The position numbers and the translations under genes were made by a program. DNA of 63,313 bases from contig NWBO01000101.1 in assembly GCA_002633275.1 (NCBI GenBank), positions 68,340-131,652 of the forward strand. The letters run 5' to 3'. Position 1 is the first letter of the stretch. Each line of letters begins with the position of its first letter. This DNA is from Bacteroidales bacterium Phil12. Lineage in GTDB: Bacteria; Bacteroidota; Bacteroidia; Bacteroidales; P3. Of the stretch, positions 45,741 through 55,321 are shown one piece after another. The notes beneath the pieces were generated by a model. The model was given only the letters and a program-made list of their open reading frames with translations, made no database searches and had not been told where the DNA came from.

Positions 45741-48700
45741 CTACTGCTGCACAGATGCAATATATTTTCCATTCTTATCCACAAATGTTATCAAAACATA
45801 AATAGATGACGGGATACCGATCTCCTTTACAAAATTTTTAATAGTTTCCTTTCCAGACTCTCCCTTTAAGTCTCTAATTTGTTCTTGCGAAAAATCATTT
45901 TCAGACATTCTAACAAACTTTATGATCATACGAATAAAAGATGAAGAATAATCAATACTTATAATATTTGCACCACTCCAATAATACGGAACTGGTAGAT
46001 TACGTTTTAAATCATTTAAATAATCTCGCCAATTCTTATAAGAGCTATGAGTATTATGATTTTGATTTGTAATAACTTTATAATTACCATTATTATCATA
46101 TTTCAATTTTAGTAAAAGCTTACCTACAACAGAATAATACGATTCCATATCCGTATCACCATTATTTTTATATGTTTTTACTATCTTATGATATCCTTGT
46201 GATTTACACGTAGCAGGTTTGCCTTGTGTATCATAAAATGCCCATTCTATAGGTCTATTATAATTGTCATATTTTACCACAGATTTATGATAACCATCTG
46301 TTAATACTGGTTTATCTTTTACATCATAATACAACTCTTCAACAAGATAATTTCTTTCATTATATTTGAAACGCTCTATGGACCAAGTCTGACCTTTATA
46401 ACATATAAATTGACCATTAACATCTTGAGCGGCTCTATAAATCATATTACCTCTATTGTCATATTGACAAATAGCCATAGGTGGCATTTCTTTAGGGTCT
46501 GTCGGTTTGCCATCAACATCAAAATACATTTCTTTAGTAACAAAACCATATTGATTATATTCTCGGCGGAACACACTAAAACCTTCGGATTTCTTTATAG
46601 GTTTCTCATCCTCTCCGTAAAATGAAGTTTCAGTACATAGGCCCCGTTCATCGTATTTATATTTGACTATTGCAAAATTACCTACACAAAGAATTAATTT
46701 ACCATCTGTGCCATAATAACGCTCTTCCGTTATGTCATTTTTAGAATTATATACATATGTGCATTTATGAATATTATTTGAATTTAATGCAGCTGCTCCG
46801 GAGGCTTTATGTAGAGAACTTTCTATAACATTTCCATATTTATCATATTTAAATCTTTGTATCAATCTATTATGAGCAAGTTCTCCATTAGGCCCAATTG
46901 GCTTATTTTCCAATATATTTCCACTTTTATCACAAGTAAAATCTTCTCCTGATATACCTCTAACAAGAACTAATTTATTGTTTAAATCAAAATACCTATA
47001 CCTCACTAAATTATTACTTTGATCATATTCATATACGACTTTTGCATATCCAAGTGGTGGCAATATAGGTTGTCCTTCTATTCCAAAGAAATTTCGCTCA
47101 ATATGATTACCCCTATCATCATAAACATCATTCCATCCTGCAATACCTTCATCACTGAGTCTCAAATTTTTCTTTGCAGCACCCATAAATGACGTTTTTA
47201 TATTATTACCCTTTGCATCATATTCACGCACAACGCTAATAATATTATGTATATCTGCCATAGGATGTAAATCTTTTCCTAAATTGGTAAAAGTAATTAT
47301 TTGATTCTTATCATTAAAGGTTTGCTTAAATCCAGCATTACCTTCTTTAGAGACTGTAGGTTGTTTATCTTTCCCATAGAAGACGGTTTTAATATTATTA
47401 CCGATTGAATCATATTCAAATTTAATACCCGCATAGCCTTCAAGGTTATTTACCAAATTATTTTTATCGTCATAAAACCATGCTTCAAGAATATTACCAT
47501 TCTCATCATTTTTCATTTCTTGAACAGAATTTCCTGATGTAGATACGACTTTTTTATCACGAGTATCGTAATAAGACGTTTTAACAACATATCCATTCTT
47601 ATCGTATTCTTCTTTAGTTATAGCTACACCTGTGTTTTGAACAAACATAGGTTTCTTGTCAAGTCCTAGAAATTCGGTAGTAACTTTAAAACCTTTATCA
47701 TTATAAATATTATGTACTCCTGCAATTCCATTATACTTCGGAATCATCGGATTACCTTTACCATCTTGGTGTAATTGATAGATAACATTGGAATATTTAT
47801 CGTACTCCAAGCAATAGATAGATGTTCCTTCAGAAATATCAAAGGCTGGCTTCCTATCAATAGTCAAATAAACAGACTTAACCCAATTATCATGTTTATC
47901 ATAAGAAAACCGCTTGATACTTAATCCCCATTTAGTAGAAGTCGGTTGTTCATCAATGTTTAAATATTGAAGTTCCGTCACTCTACCTTTGTCGTCTCTC
48001 TTATATTGCACACCATAAATACCATTCTCATCACTTGCGGGTGAACTATCTAAACTCTTATATTTTACTGTTTTTACATATCCGTTTTCATCATATACAA
48101 TCCAATAACGAGATATTCTACTTTTTTGCGAACCTTCATCTTCCAAAACTCTATTATACTCAAATGTATTAGTAGCAATAAATCTTTCTGTACCATGTTC
48201 ATCGTCATATTGAAAACACATCGTGTTTAATTTATCATTGTATGCTTTAACATACAACACCTTACCATTTCTATCCTTAACTTTTATTCTGGAAACATTA
48301 CCATTTTCTGCATAATAAAACTGTTGGTCTATAGGTCTTTCTGCTCTTTCACTTTCTCCGTCATCAATAATTTTATCCAAACTATTAACATGAGAAACAC
48401 GTTGAAGTTTGCGTTTCCTATATTCAAACTTATAAGAACGCTGCATATGAGAATGTTTACTCTTACTTACTTTACCTACTCCCTGAGGTATGCCCCATTG
48501 TTCTACATAATCTTTATAGTAGTATATTTTTGTACGATTATAGTCCCAAATATATAAACTTACCGCAACTATAAGCAACATTGTTATTGCTGCAACAATT
48601 TTTGTCCTTAAAGAAAACATAGGACGCAATGCTTTTATATAAGATTCTTTGAACTCCGTACAATTCTTATATCTTGATTGTTTATCTTTACTTGTTGCTT

Positions 48701-49475
48701 TATCTACAATAGCTTGTATTTTAGCTGATATATATGGATAATATTCTTTCATTCTTTTCAATGGATATGCCACTACAGATTCTTCTATCTGTTGTTCCGT
48801 CATTGTAGAGGTATCATAAGGAGGTTTACCTGTAAGTATATGATACAACAATACGCCCAAAGAATAGACATCAGAACGTTCATCCAAATCTTCCATCTTT
48901 ATCTGTTCTGGAGACATATAAGATGGTGTTCCCATAAATAATTCTTCTTTGGCAACATTATCCTTTGAAAATATTTTTGCAATACCAAAATCCAAAATTT
49001 TTGGTACTATAATTTTTTTACCATCTTTATCTTCTGTTTCTGTAATAATGATATTTGATGGTTTTATATCTCTATGAAGAACGCCTTGTTTATGAGCATA
49101 CGCGAAAGCATCCAATATAGGTGCAAAAATTTCTTCAGAATCCTTTTCAACAACAAGTCCATGTTTTTTTCTAATATAATCTTCCAACGTAAGACCTTCA
49201 GCATATTCCATAATAAGATAGACATTATCGTCTTTATCAATATGAAATGTTTTGAAACCAACAATATTTGTATGCGAAAGTTTTTGCAATATCTCTGCTT
49301 CTTCTTTCAATCTTTGCTTGGTAAAATCATTGACCATAGATGAATTTATCATCTTGATAGCAACTTTATCTGCTTGCATATTTTTGTTTTGGGCCAGATA
49401 AACTGTACCCATACCACCCTTTCCTATTTCGGATGTTATTAAGTAATTTAATACTTCTTTTCCTATAATACTCAT
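45741..49475 (-). CDS. Transmembrane Ser/Thr kinase with a long exported YD-type repeat domain
   Basis: 1244 residues, started at MSIIGKEVLNYLI. Residues 10-285 are a complete Hanks-type kinase: glycine loop IGKGGMG (17-23), Lys 41, catalytic HRD (134-136) in HRDIKPSN, DFG (162-164), SPE and DVYSLGVLLY. One membrane helix (292-310) follows. The rest, over 850 residues, is about 18-20 repeats of roughly 48 residues of the form YD-xx-GN-xx-xxxYYDxxGKPxxxxxGxxxxxxxYD, the YD/Rhs-like beta pattern. A periplasmic sensor or binding surface linked to a cytoplasmic kinase is inferred. The final 90 residues form a separate domain. Strongly AT-rich. Confidence 0.88.
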   Translation of the reverse strand: MSIIGKEVLNYLITSEIGKGGMGTVYLAQNKNMQADKVAIKMINSSMVNDFTKQRLKEEAEILQKLSHTNIVGFKTFHIDKDDNVYLIMEYAEGLTLEDYIRKKHGLVVEKDSEEIFAPILDAFAYAHKQGVLHRDIKPSNIIITETEDKDGKKIIVPKILDFGIAKIFSKDNVAKEELFMGTPSYMSPEQIKMEDLDERSDVYSLGVLLYHILTGKPPYDTSTMTEQQIEESVVAYPLKRMKEYYPYISAKIQAIVDKATSKDKQSRYKNCTEFKESYIKALRPMFSLRTKIVAAITMLLIVAVSLYIWDYNRTKIYYYKDYVEQWGIPQGVGKVSKSKHSHMQRSYKFEYRKRKLQRVSHVNSLDKIIDDGESERAERPIDQQFYYAENGNVSRIKVKDRNGKVLYVKAYNDKLNTMCFQYDDEHGTERFIATNTFEYNRVLEDEGSQKSRISRYWIVYDENGYVKTVKYKSLDSSPASDENGIYGVQYKRDDKGRVTELQYLNIDEQPTSTKWGLSIKRFSYDKHDNWVKSVYLTIDRKPAFDISEGTSIYCLEYDKYSNVIYQLHQDGKGNPMIPKYNGIAGVHNIYNDKGFKVTTEFLGLDKKPMFVQNTGVAITKEEYDKNGYVVKTSYYDTRDKKVVSTSGNSVQEMKNDENGNILEAWFYDDKNNLVNNLEGYAGIKFEYDSIGNNIKTVFYGKDKQPTVSKEGNAGFKQTFNDKNQIITFTNLGKDLHPMADIHNIISVVREYDAKGNNIKTSFMGAAKKNLRLSDEGIAGWNDVYDDRGNHIERNFFGIEGQPILPPLGYAKVVYEYDQSNNLVRYRYFDLNNKLVLVRGISGEDFTCDKSGNILENKPIGPNGELAHNRLIQRFKYDKYGNVIESSLHKASGAAALNSNNIHKCTYVYNSKNDITEERYYGTDGKLILCVGNFAIVKYKYDERGLCTETSFYGEDEKPIKKSEGFSVFRREYNQYGFVTKEMYFDVDGKPTDPKEMPPMAICQYDNRGNMIYRAAQDVNGQFICYKGQTWSIERFKYNERNYLVEELYYDVKDKPVLTDGYHKSVVKYDNYNRPIEWAFYDTQGKPATCKSQGYHKIVKTYKNNGDTDMESYYSVVGKLLLKLKYDNNGNYKVITNQNHNTHSSYKNWRDYLNDLKRNLPVPYYWSGANIISIDYSSSFIRMIIKFVRMSENDFSQEQIRDLKGESGKETIKNFVKEIGIPSSIYVLITFVDKNGKYIASVQQ

Positions 49476-49701
49476 CACTATGTTATTTTTTAAAATTTTC
49501 AATAATTAATATATAATATTTAACACTACAGCTGCTAATTCCACTTATCCTACTATTTTCGCTGCAATATTTTTTATCATTCCATCCAAAGCATAAAACT
49601 ACACCTTCTATGTATAAGTACAATACACCTAATCCACAATCCAAATTTTCATTATCAGCACGATAATCCACTTGGTAATTTTAAGATAAGCCTTTTATTA
49701 T

Positions 49702-49910
49702 AACGTGAGTTCGACAAAAATTAATCAAAAGATTATCAGGAGATTAAATATTTGTAACACTCCAATATGAATGATGTTTATGAATTTATATGATTGATAT
49801 CTCCTATATTTTGTTCAAATGCTAAAACCTCTTGAAGAATTATTCTAATATTTTTTGAAAAGATGTATAATTCACTTATTTCCAATAATTAAATTCGTCG
49901 GACTCACGTT
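49702..49910. mobile_element. MITE-like element, 209 bp, with terminal inverted repeats and ATTAT target duplication
   Basis: AACGTGAGTTCGAC at the left end (49702-49715) is matched inverted at the right end (GTCGGACTCACGTT, 49897-49910), one mismatch, with similarity continuing inward. ATTAT directly flanks both ends (49697-49701 and 49911-49915). It has no ORF of use, so it would move with a transposase from elsewhere. It lies in the 740-nt gap between the two kinase genes; the rest of that gap (49476-49696, 49916-50214) shows no gene I can support. Confidence 0.6.
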
Positions 49911-50214
49911 ATTATATGTATTATTTATATACTGTTATTATGTCCTGAATTTATAGAACGTAATTTCAACTATAATTGCCCTCACGATAAAGAAAATTTG
50001 CCTACTAACAATATTATGCCATAAGTTTCTTCTATTACTGATTTCCTATTATTTTAGCATTAAGATGTGAAACATTAGTAATAATACCTATATAATACTA
50101 CCTGCCGTATAAAATGTATTTTATCTCAACTGCGTACCGAAAACATAGTTATTATTTGTAACTATGTCATTATATTACTTCTACTTATTGTTATTATTTT
50201 CATTTCTCTATTTT

Positions 50215-51405
50215 TTAATTACTAAATACAATAAATGCTATTAAACAAATGGTCGCCACAATAATAAATAAAACTTTCCAAATAACAATAGGATGAGGAT
50301 CTGGAGGAACAATATTAAGTTTAGATATAACTTCTTTCCAATCTATGGAATATTTCCCCACAAGTAGTACATCAGGCAGAGTGTTCGTTTCTCCTGGCAT
50401 ATAAGGGAATGATGCAGTTTCTTTACAAATTTTCCTTCCATTGAATCCAGTACCATTAGTTGATACATCTTCTATTACAATTTCTTTTTTCATGCTATCA
50501 TATCTTACACGAAGATGCTCGCGTGAAATACAATTATCCATATCCTTCATAACAATATCATTATTGTCTGATGAACCAATTGTAATATAATCTTTTGGGA
50601 ACGAATCTCCCCCCTGCAATGCAAGTTTGAACTCTTCTGCTGTTTGATAACGTTTTCTCATATCTTTATCAACAGCCTTATATATTATATCTTCCGTTGC
50701 TTTACTTATATTGTTATTAGATAGTTTCACAGATGGAAAATTACTATGTAAAATAGACATTCTCGTATCAAAATCATTCGATTTTTTTGCTATTGCATCG
50801 TGTCCAGTCAGCAAATAAAAAAGCACACACCCCAATGAATAAATATCTGTTCTTGTATCAATATTCAATCCACCAACTTGTTCTGGGGACATATATCCGT
50901 CGGTACCTATTATAGTACCGACAGTATGCCCTGTTGAACCTATTTTAGCATCTTTTGCAATACCAAAATCTATGATACAGATTGAACCATTGGGACGAAT
51001 CATTATATTGCTTGGCTTTATATCCCTATGAATACATCCTTGATTATGTATATATGTAAAAGCATCCAATATTTTACACATCAATTCTTTTGCTTCATCT
51101 TCTGTGTAAGGACCACATCCATGTATTCTTTGTGAAATAGTTTCTCCTTCAATAAACTCCATAGGAATACAAAGATTACCTTCTGTATCTTTATAAGGTT
51201 CTCCCAAAATATGAACAACATTATTGCTTCTCATTTTTTTAAGTGCTTCAACTTCACTTATAAAAAGTTCTCTATATACAGGATAACAAGCAACACTATT
51301 ATTCATCTTCTTCAAAGCAACTCTACGCCCCGTATTAGAATCAATGGCAGAGAATACCGATCCCATACCACCACTGCCAATCTTTCTTTCAATAGTATAA
51401 GCCAT
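50215..51405 (-). CDS. Membrane Ser/Thr kinase with C-terminal FHA domain
   Basis: 396 residues. Kinase residues: GSGGMG (10-15), Lys 32, HRD 126-128 (HRDIKPSN), DFG 146-148, SPE and DIYSLGCVLFY. An FHA domain spans about 275-355 with the phosphothreonine-binding pattern IGSS...NCISREHLRV...STNGTGFNG. A single C-terminal helix (374-394) tail-anchors the protein, so both kinase and FHA face the cytoplasm. The FHA may read a phosphothreonine made by this or the neighbouring kinase. It follows the PP2C gene by 22 nt. Confidence 0.92.
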   Translation of the reverse strand: MAYTIERKIGSGGMGSVFSAIDSNTGRRVALKKMNNSVACYPVYRELFISEVEALKKMRSNNVVHILGEPYKDTEGNLCIPMEFIEGETISQRIHGCGPYTEDEAKELMCKILDAFTYIHNQGCIHRDIKPSNIMIRPNGSICIIDFGIAKDAKIGSTGHTVGTIIGTDGYMSPEQVGGLNIDTRTDIYSLGCVLFYLLTGHDAIAKKSNDFDTRMSILHSNFPSVKLSNNNISKATEDIIYKAVDKDMRKRYQTAEEFKLALQGGDSFPKDYITIGSSDNNDIVMKDMDNCISREHLRVRYDSMKKEIVIEDVSTNGTGFNGRKICKETASFPYMPGETNTLPDVLLVGKYSIDWKEVISKLNIVPPDPHPIVIWKVLFIIVATICLIAFIVFSN

Positions 51406-51427
51406 ATGTATATAATTTTAGTTTACT

Positions 51428-52891
51428 TTACTTCTGTTTTTTTTGTTGCTTCGGAATCGCTTTAGCCGCACCTACTCCACCATTTGTTTTATTTATTTTC
51501 CCACGAGTAGAGTCTGTTTTTGAAGAGTTAGTAGAATCGTTAGTAGAAGTATTTCCATCATGACTGCTTTGATTATTTTTGGCGGTTGAGCTGGATTTTT
51601 TTTCAGAATTTTTATTATCATTAGTAGTAACTCCCACTCGATTATTGCTTTCAGAATCTCTCTGGATCGTTACTTTTATTGAACATTTATAGATATTATC
51701 TTTAGTTATTATATTAAAATAAAATTTCTCATTCTTATAAGGTTCGTTCGTCCAACGAAAATCGCCGTTAGCAAATGTAGCATACTCCGGCTGATAACCT
51801 TCTATTGTGTCAATTTTACCCTTACTACTCCAAATTAATTTTTCACCGCTGTTAATCTTAATATCACTATTCGTATTAGTTATCCTCAAAAATTGAGCAC
51901 CTGGTTCCCAAGTAACATTTTGAGGTAATTTCGATTCTAAAACATTTGGTTTATGTTCTTCTGGTGATACCACAACACTTTGAAATCCTTTTAGTTGACC
52001 ATCTTCATTGTCAGCAACCTTCACCTGGTTAGTTTTTCCTCCGCCAATAAATATAAATAATGCAGCAACTACACAAAGAATGACTAATCCTATTATGATA
52101 TACATTTTCTTTAGATCTAATTTCTTCTGTATAGGTGTAACTGGAAATTCAACTATCTGTACAGTTATATTGTCAGTACCACCGTTTTTGTTTGCTTCAT
52201 CAATAAGCATTTGGGCTCTTTGAGTGATATTTATATCGTATTTGCTAACAATTCGACCTATTCTCTCATCATCTACCATTCCGGTTAAACCATCGGAACA
52301 AAGTAAGAAACAGTCTCCTGCCTTTGTTGAAATAGGATTTTGTGTAAGAACCGTTGCAGGTTTCATACCCTGCATTCCTAAAGCATTGGTAATTTCATTT
52401 CTTCTTGGATGAGTTCTCGCTTCTTGAACAGAAATACGATGCTCATCAACTAACATCTGAACATAAGACTGATCTTTTGTAAGTTGACTTGCATGATGGT
52501 TTTGTATAATATAAACCCTACTGTCTCCCACAGAACCTATATACACTCTACCATTTCTGACAATCAACAAAACACAAGTCGTGCCCATGCCCTGCAATTT
52601 GACATCACGTTGTCCCTCTGCTATAATAGCCAGATTTGCTGCATCTATCGCCCTTATAATGGCTTCATTTACATCTTCTATATATTCATTGGAAAGAAAA
52701 TCTAAAATTGTGTTTACCGCAATAGATGATGCTATGGCTCCACCTACTGCACCGCCCATTCCATCGCAAACTGTTACTACACGACCATTTATTGTGTCTC
52801 TATGACCACAACAATCTTCATTAGCTTGTCGTTTTCTCCCTATATCCGAAAGTTCCGCTATCTGGCAATAATCAAATTTTTCTATTTCCAT
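51428..52891 (-). CDS. Membrane PP2C (PPM) Ser/Thr phosphatase
   Basis: 487 residues. Residues 8-250 are a PP2C phosphatase with the metal-binding aspartates in NED (24-26), VCDGMGG (D43), CSDGLTG (D200) and GGTDNITV (D240). A membrane helix at 263-283 is followed by about 200 exported residues, first a beta-rich Ig-like region (QFLRITNTNSDIKINSGEKLIWSS...) and then a Ser/Thr/Asn/Lys-rich tail. The likely job is to remove the phosphates placed by the two kinases. It is 12 nt from the zinc-ribbon-FHA gene and clearly in the same operon. Confidence 0.92.
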   Translation of the reverse strand: MEIEKFDYCQIAELSDIGRKRQANEDCCGHRDTINGRVVTVCDGMGGAVGGAIASSIAVNTILDFLSNEYIEDVNEAIIRAIDAANLAIIAEGQRDVKLQGMGTTCVLLIVRNGRVYIGSVGDSRVYIIQNHHASQLTKDQSYVQMLVDEHRISVQEARTHPRRNEITNALGMQGMKPATVLTQNPISTKAGDCFLLCSDGLTGMVDDERIGRIVSKYDINITQRAQMLIDEANKNGGTDNITVQIVEFPVTPIQKKLDLKKMYIIIGLVILCVVAALFIFIGGGKTNQVKVADNEDGQLKGFQSVVVSPEEHKPNVLESKLPQNVTWEPGAQFLRITNTNSDIKINSGEKLIWSSKGKIDTIEGYQPEYATFANGDFRWTNEPYKNEKFYFNIITKDNIYKCSIKVTIQRDSESNNRVGVTTNDNKNSEKKSSSTAKNNQSSHDGNTSTNDSTNSSKTDSTRGKINKTNGGVGAAKAIPKQQKKQK

Positions 52892-52903
52892 AGCTTAAAT
52901 AAA

Positions 52904-53476
52904 TTAAAAATTAGAAGAAATCTCTATAAACTGCAATTTTGTCTTTCCTATCACGATAACATCCTTATCATGTAATGGATATGGTTGATGTTTATAACAT
53001 TTTTGACCTTGTATATATGCAAAATGATTATTCGAAAGATTATAAGCTATGTACTCATGCTCGTCTGCAATATACTGTATTTCCAAATGTTCTCCTGATA
53101 GTTCGTCATCTTCAGGAATTGAAATATCACACGATGAAGAACGTCCTATTTTATTGCTTCCTGCATAGATATCATAAGACTTTCCCCTTTGATTATTAGT
53201 ATACGTTATCAACATTCCTGCAAGAAGTTTACCTTGATTATCTCCGCCAATAATATTTCCATTGGCATCACGGATAATTGTTTTCCTTCCTGCCGCAGGC
53301 TCACTTTGATTCCATGGATCAGTAGGCCCTGTTGAAGAATAATTACCGTCATTCATTGGTCGTGTTTTCTCTTCTGTTGACACTTGCGTTTTATTGACCG
53401 TAGGACAAAAAGGACAATTATCTCCATAGATATCGCCATCATATTGATGACCATTTGCACATTTTCTTGTTGCCAT
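52904..53476 (-). CDS. Zinc-ribbon plus FHA domain adaptor
   Basis: 190 residues, cytoplasmic, no membrane segment. A short N-terminal zinc-ribbon-like motif (C6-ANGH10-QYDGDIYGDN-C21-PF-C24) is followed by a disordered linker with TRP, TGPTDP and RKT sites that could be kinase targets, then an FHA domain (about 95-190; KIGRSSSCDISIPEDDELSGEHLEIQY). Such proteins are phosphothreonine adaptors. The ribbon resembles those of Ter-associated phosphosignalling proteins, an inference from pattern only. Confidence 0.88.
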   Translation of the reverse strand: MATRKCANGHQYDGDIYGDNCPFCPTVNKTQVSTEEKTRPMNDGNYSSTGPTDPWNQSEPAAGRKTIIRDANGNIIGGDNQGKLLAGMLITYTNNQRGKSYDIYAGSNKIGRSSSCDISIPEDDELSGEHLEIQYIADEHEYIAYNLSNNHFAYIQGQKCYKHQPYPLHDKDVIVIGKTKLQFIEISSNF

Positions 53477-53507
53477 AATATTTGCTTATTTATTAAATTA
53501 TTATTAA

Positions 53508-55019
53508 TTAGTTTTGAGTCTTTACAAAATTTGCCACTGGTACAGGCTTAATTGCTTGATTGTGTTGTGCAGGTATGGTTGTTATATTCCCATCAGAAGT
53601 TAGTGTACGATATTCATACCCCGAAACAATAACACCTGCGAATTTTCCTTTTGTATCAAACACTGGCGAACCACTTGCACCATGTGTTATGTTAATATTG
53701 TGTCCGTACAAGAACTCACTGACATTTTGATTAACCGTCCCACTTTCGTTTGTAGCCTGCAAACCTTGTTGAGTTTGTCCCCAAGACAGACCGCGAGGAA
53801 AACCTATTGTATAAAGTTTTTTGCCAATTGCAATATCATTATCTGTCGACACATTACTAATATCCACAATATTTTCCACAGCAGAAGGAGTTTGCTTTGT
53901 GTTTATCTGAATTACAGCAACATCCAAATCATTATTATCACTTGCTTTAAGAAGTGTACAAGGAATTAAATCCTTTTCACTCTGTAAATATGCATCATTC
54001 ATTGCTATTGACAATGAACTTACATATCTTACTCTCATCGCATTAACAATATTTCTTGCTTTATCACCATAAGTTTTAAGAATTGCGTTAGAAAGGCTTA
54101 ACCTAATAAAATCAGCTATTTCTTGTTCGTGCCCCATCAAGGTTACAACATGCTTATTCGTTACAATCTTTCCATCCGTTGATACAAAAAATCCTGTTCC
54201 TGTCATTCCTTGCACTCCAGTACATATTTCACCTTTTTCGTTAATATTATATTGATCTTCAACATTTTTAATAACATCACTTAAATTATATTCTCCAATA
54301 GTAACTCTAAATGTATATTGATTATGTATCAATACTACACTTTTTTTATATTTGGCGTAAATTTCTTCTGCTGACAATTCAATCGGAGTTTCTGGTTGTG
54401 GATGACTAATCTTATTGTATAAAAAATATCCACCACCTAATATTATAAAGATTCCTATAAAAACAGCAACGTATTTAGCTATAATATTAACATTTTTAAC
54501 TGGAAGCAATTTTTCCCAATCTACATTTACAATTCTAGCTAAACTTACCACATCGCCCTTATGTAAAACAGCATGAGACACTCTTTTCCCATTAACATAT
54601 GTACCATTAGTTGAATTATTATCTACAATTCCTCTAATACCATCTTGCGTTCGATACAACGTTGCATGTTTTGACGATACCTCCTTTTGTGAATATATTT
54701 TACCTGATTCTGCTCCACGTCCTAATAATACTTTCTTGACTGTATTAGATGGAAAAGTAGGAGTAAAATCAATAATACCATTTATTATAGAACACCAGTC
54801 AATCTGCTCATTAGCCAATTTAACAATATCGCCCTTATATAGCACTGTCTCCGTTGATATTCTTTTACCATTAACATAAGTACCATTCATTGAATTTAAA
54901 TCTCGAACAGTAACTTTTGAATCATTATATTGTATCAATTCAGCATGATTAGACGATATAATTGATTTACTTATTATAAAATCATTATCTTTTGAACGTC
55001 CTATTCTAACTCTCTTCAT
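53508..55019 (-). CDS. FHA-FHA-transmembrane-trypsin-like protease
   Basis: 503 residues. Two FHA domains (1-80: IGRSKDNDFIISKSIISSNHAEL...NSMNGTYVNGKR; 95-165: LGRGAESGKIYS..VSSKHATLY...NSTNGTYVNGKR) face the cytoplasm. A membrane helix spans 182-203. The exported part is a chymotrypsin-fold serine protease with His290 (GTGFFVSTDGKIVTNKHVV), Asp366 (DNNDLDVAVI) and Ser449 (THGASGSPVFD). No PDZ domain follows. The layout could pass phosphothreonine recognition inside the cell to proteolysis outside. It is the first gene of the operon, 130 nt after the terminator of a small G-tract unit. Confidence 0.9.
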   Translation of the reverse strand: MKRVRIGRSKDNDFIISKSIISSNHAELIQYNDSKVTVRDLNSMNGTYVNGKRISTETVLYKGDIVKLANEQIDWCSIINGIIDFTPTFPSNTVKKVLLGRGAESGKIYSQKEVSSKHATLYRTQDGIRGIVDNNSTNGTYVNGKRVSHAVLHKGDVVSLARIVNVDWEKLLPVKNVNIIAKYVAVFIGIFIILGGGYFLYNKISHPQPETPIELSAEEIYAKYKKSVVLIHNQYTFRVTIGEYNLSDVIKNVEDQYNINEKGEICTGVQGMTGTGFFVSTDGKIVTNKHVVTLMGHEQEIADFIRLSLSNAILKTYGDKARNIVNAMRVRYVSSLSIAMNDAYLQSEKDLIPCTLLKASDNNDLDVAVIQINTKQTPSAVENIVDISNVSTDNDIAIGKKLYTIGFPRGLSWGQTQQGLQATNESGTVNQNVSEFLYGHNINITHGASGSPVFDTKGKFAGVIVSGYEYRTLTSDGNITTIPAQHNQAIKPVPVANFVKTQN

Positions 55020-55110
55020 ATTTTTTATTTAATTTAGACTGACTAATTGTTCATATAAGCAAACTTTACTTTCTAATAGCCCTATCCTACTTACTTTCAT
55101 ATAGTTTCTT

Positions 55111-55153
55111 AAAATAAAAAAATATACAGACAAACTCATTACGAGTCTATCTG
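55111..55153 (-). terminator. Intrinsic terminator of G-tract mini-unit B
   Basis: On the minus strand CAGATAGACTC pairs fully with GAGTTTGTCTG and is followed by TATATTTTTTTATTTT. The stem is the covarying relative of the one at 31494-31531. It lies about 90 nt upstream of the FHA-protease gene, where it could act as an attenuator. Confidence 0.8.
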
Positions 55154-55211
55154 TATACCTTAATTGTATATAATGTTATTATTATATTCTTTACATTTTC
55201 AAATGTTCTAC

Positions 55212-55298
55212 TTAAAATCCCCCCCCCATCACCACCATAAGGTCTATGAATAAAGGAGTTACGTTAAAAATATTAATATTAGCGTTTATTCTTACCAT
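55212..55298 (-). CDS. Small ORF B (28 codons in the present register) with a G9 tract
   Basis: The ATG lies 24 nt after the -7 box, as in unit A, and the first 17 residues align with that unit (MVRINANINIFNVTPLF). A run of nine G (55219-55227) then gives Gly-Gly-Gly-Phe-stop. One more G would keep the frame open for 50 codons with the stop inside the 5' arm of the terminator hairpin. I suspect a translated leader; a functional peptide is possible. The plus strand here holds a hydrophobic 22-codon frame that I regard as its shadow. Confidence 0.4.
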   Translation of the reverse strand: MVRINANINIFNVTPLFIDLMVVMGGGF

Positions 55299-55321
55299 TA
55301 TTTCGCTTTGTTAATGGATTG

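Noticed and set aside
49483-49671. 62-codon minus-strand ORF just upstream of the YD-repeat kinase
   Set aside because: GTG start, no ribosome site, no family and overlap with the kinase start region. It could be a relic of a gene broken by the nearby MITE-like element, but that cannot be shown.
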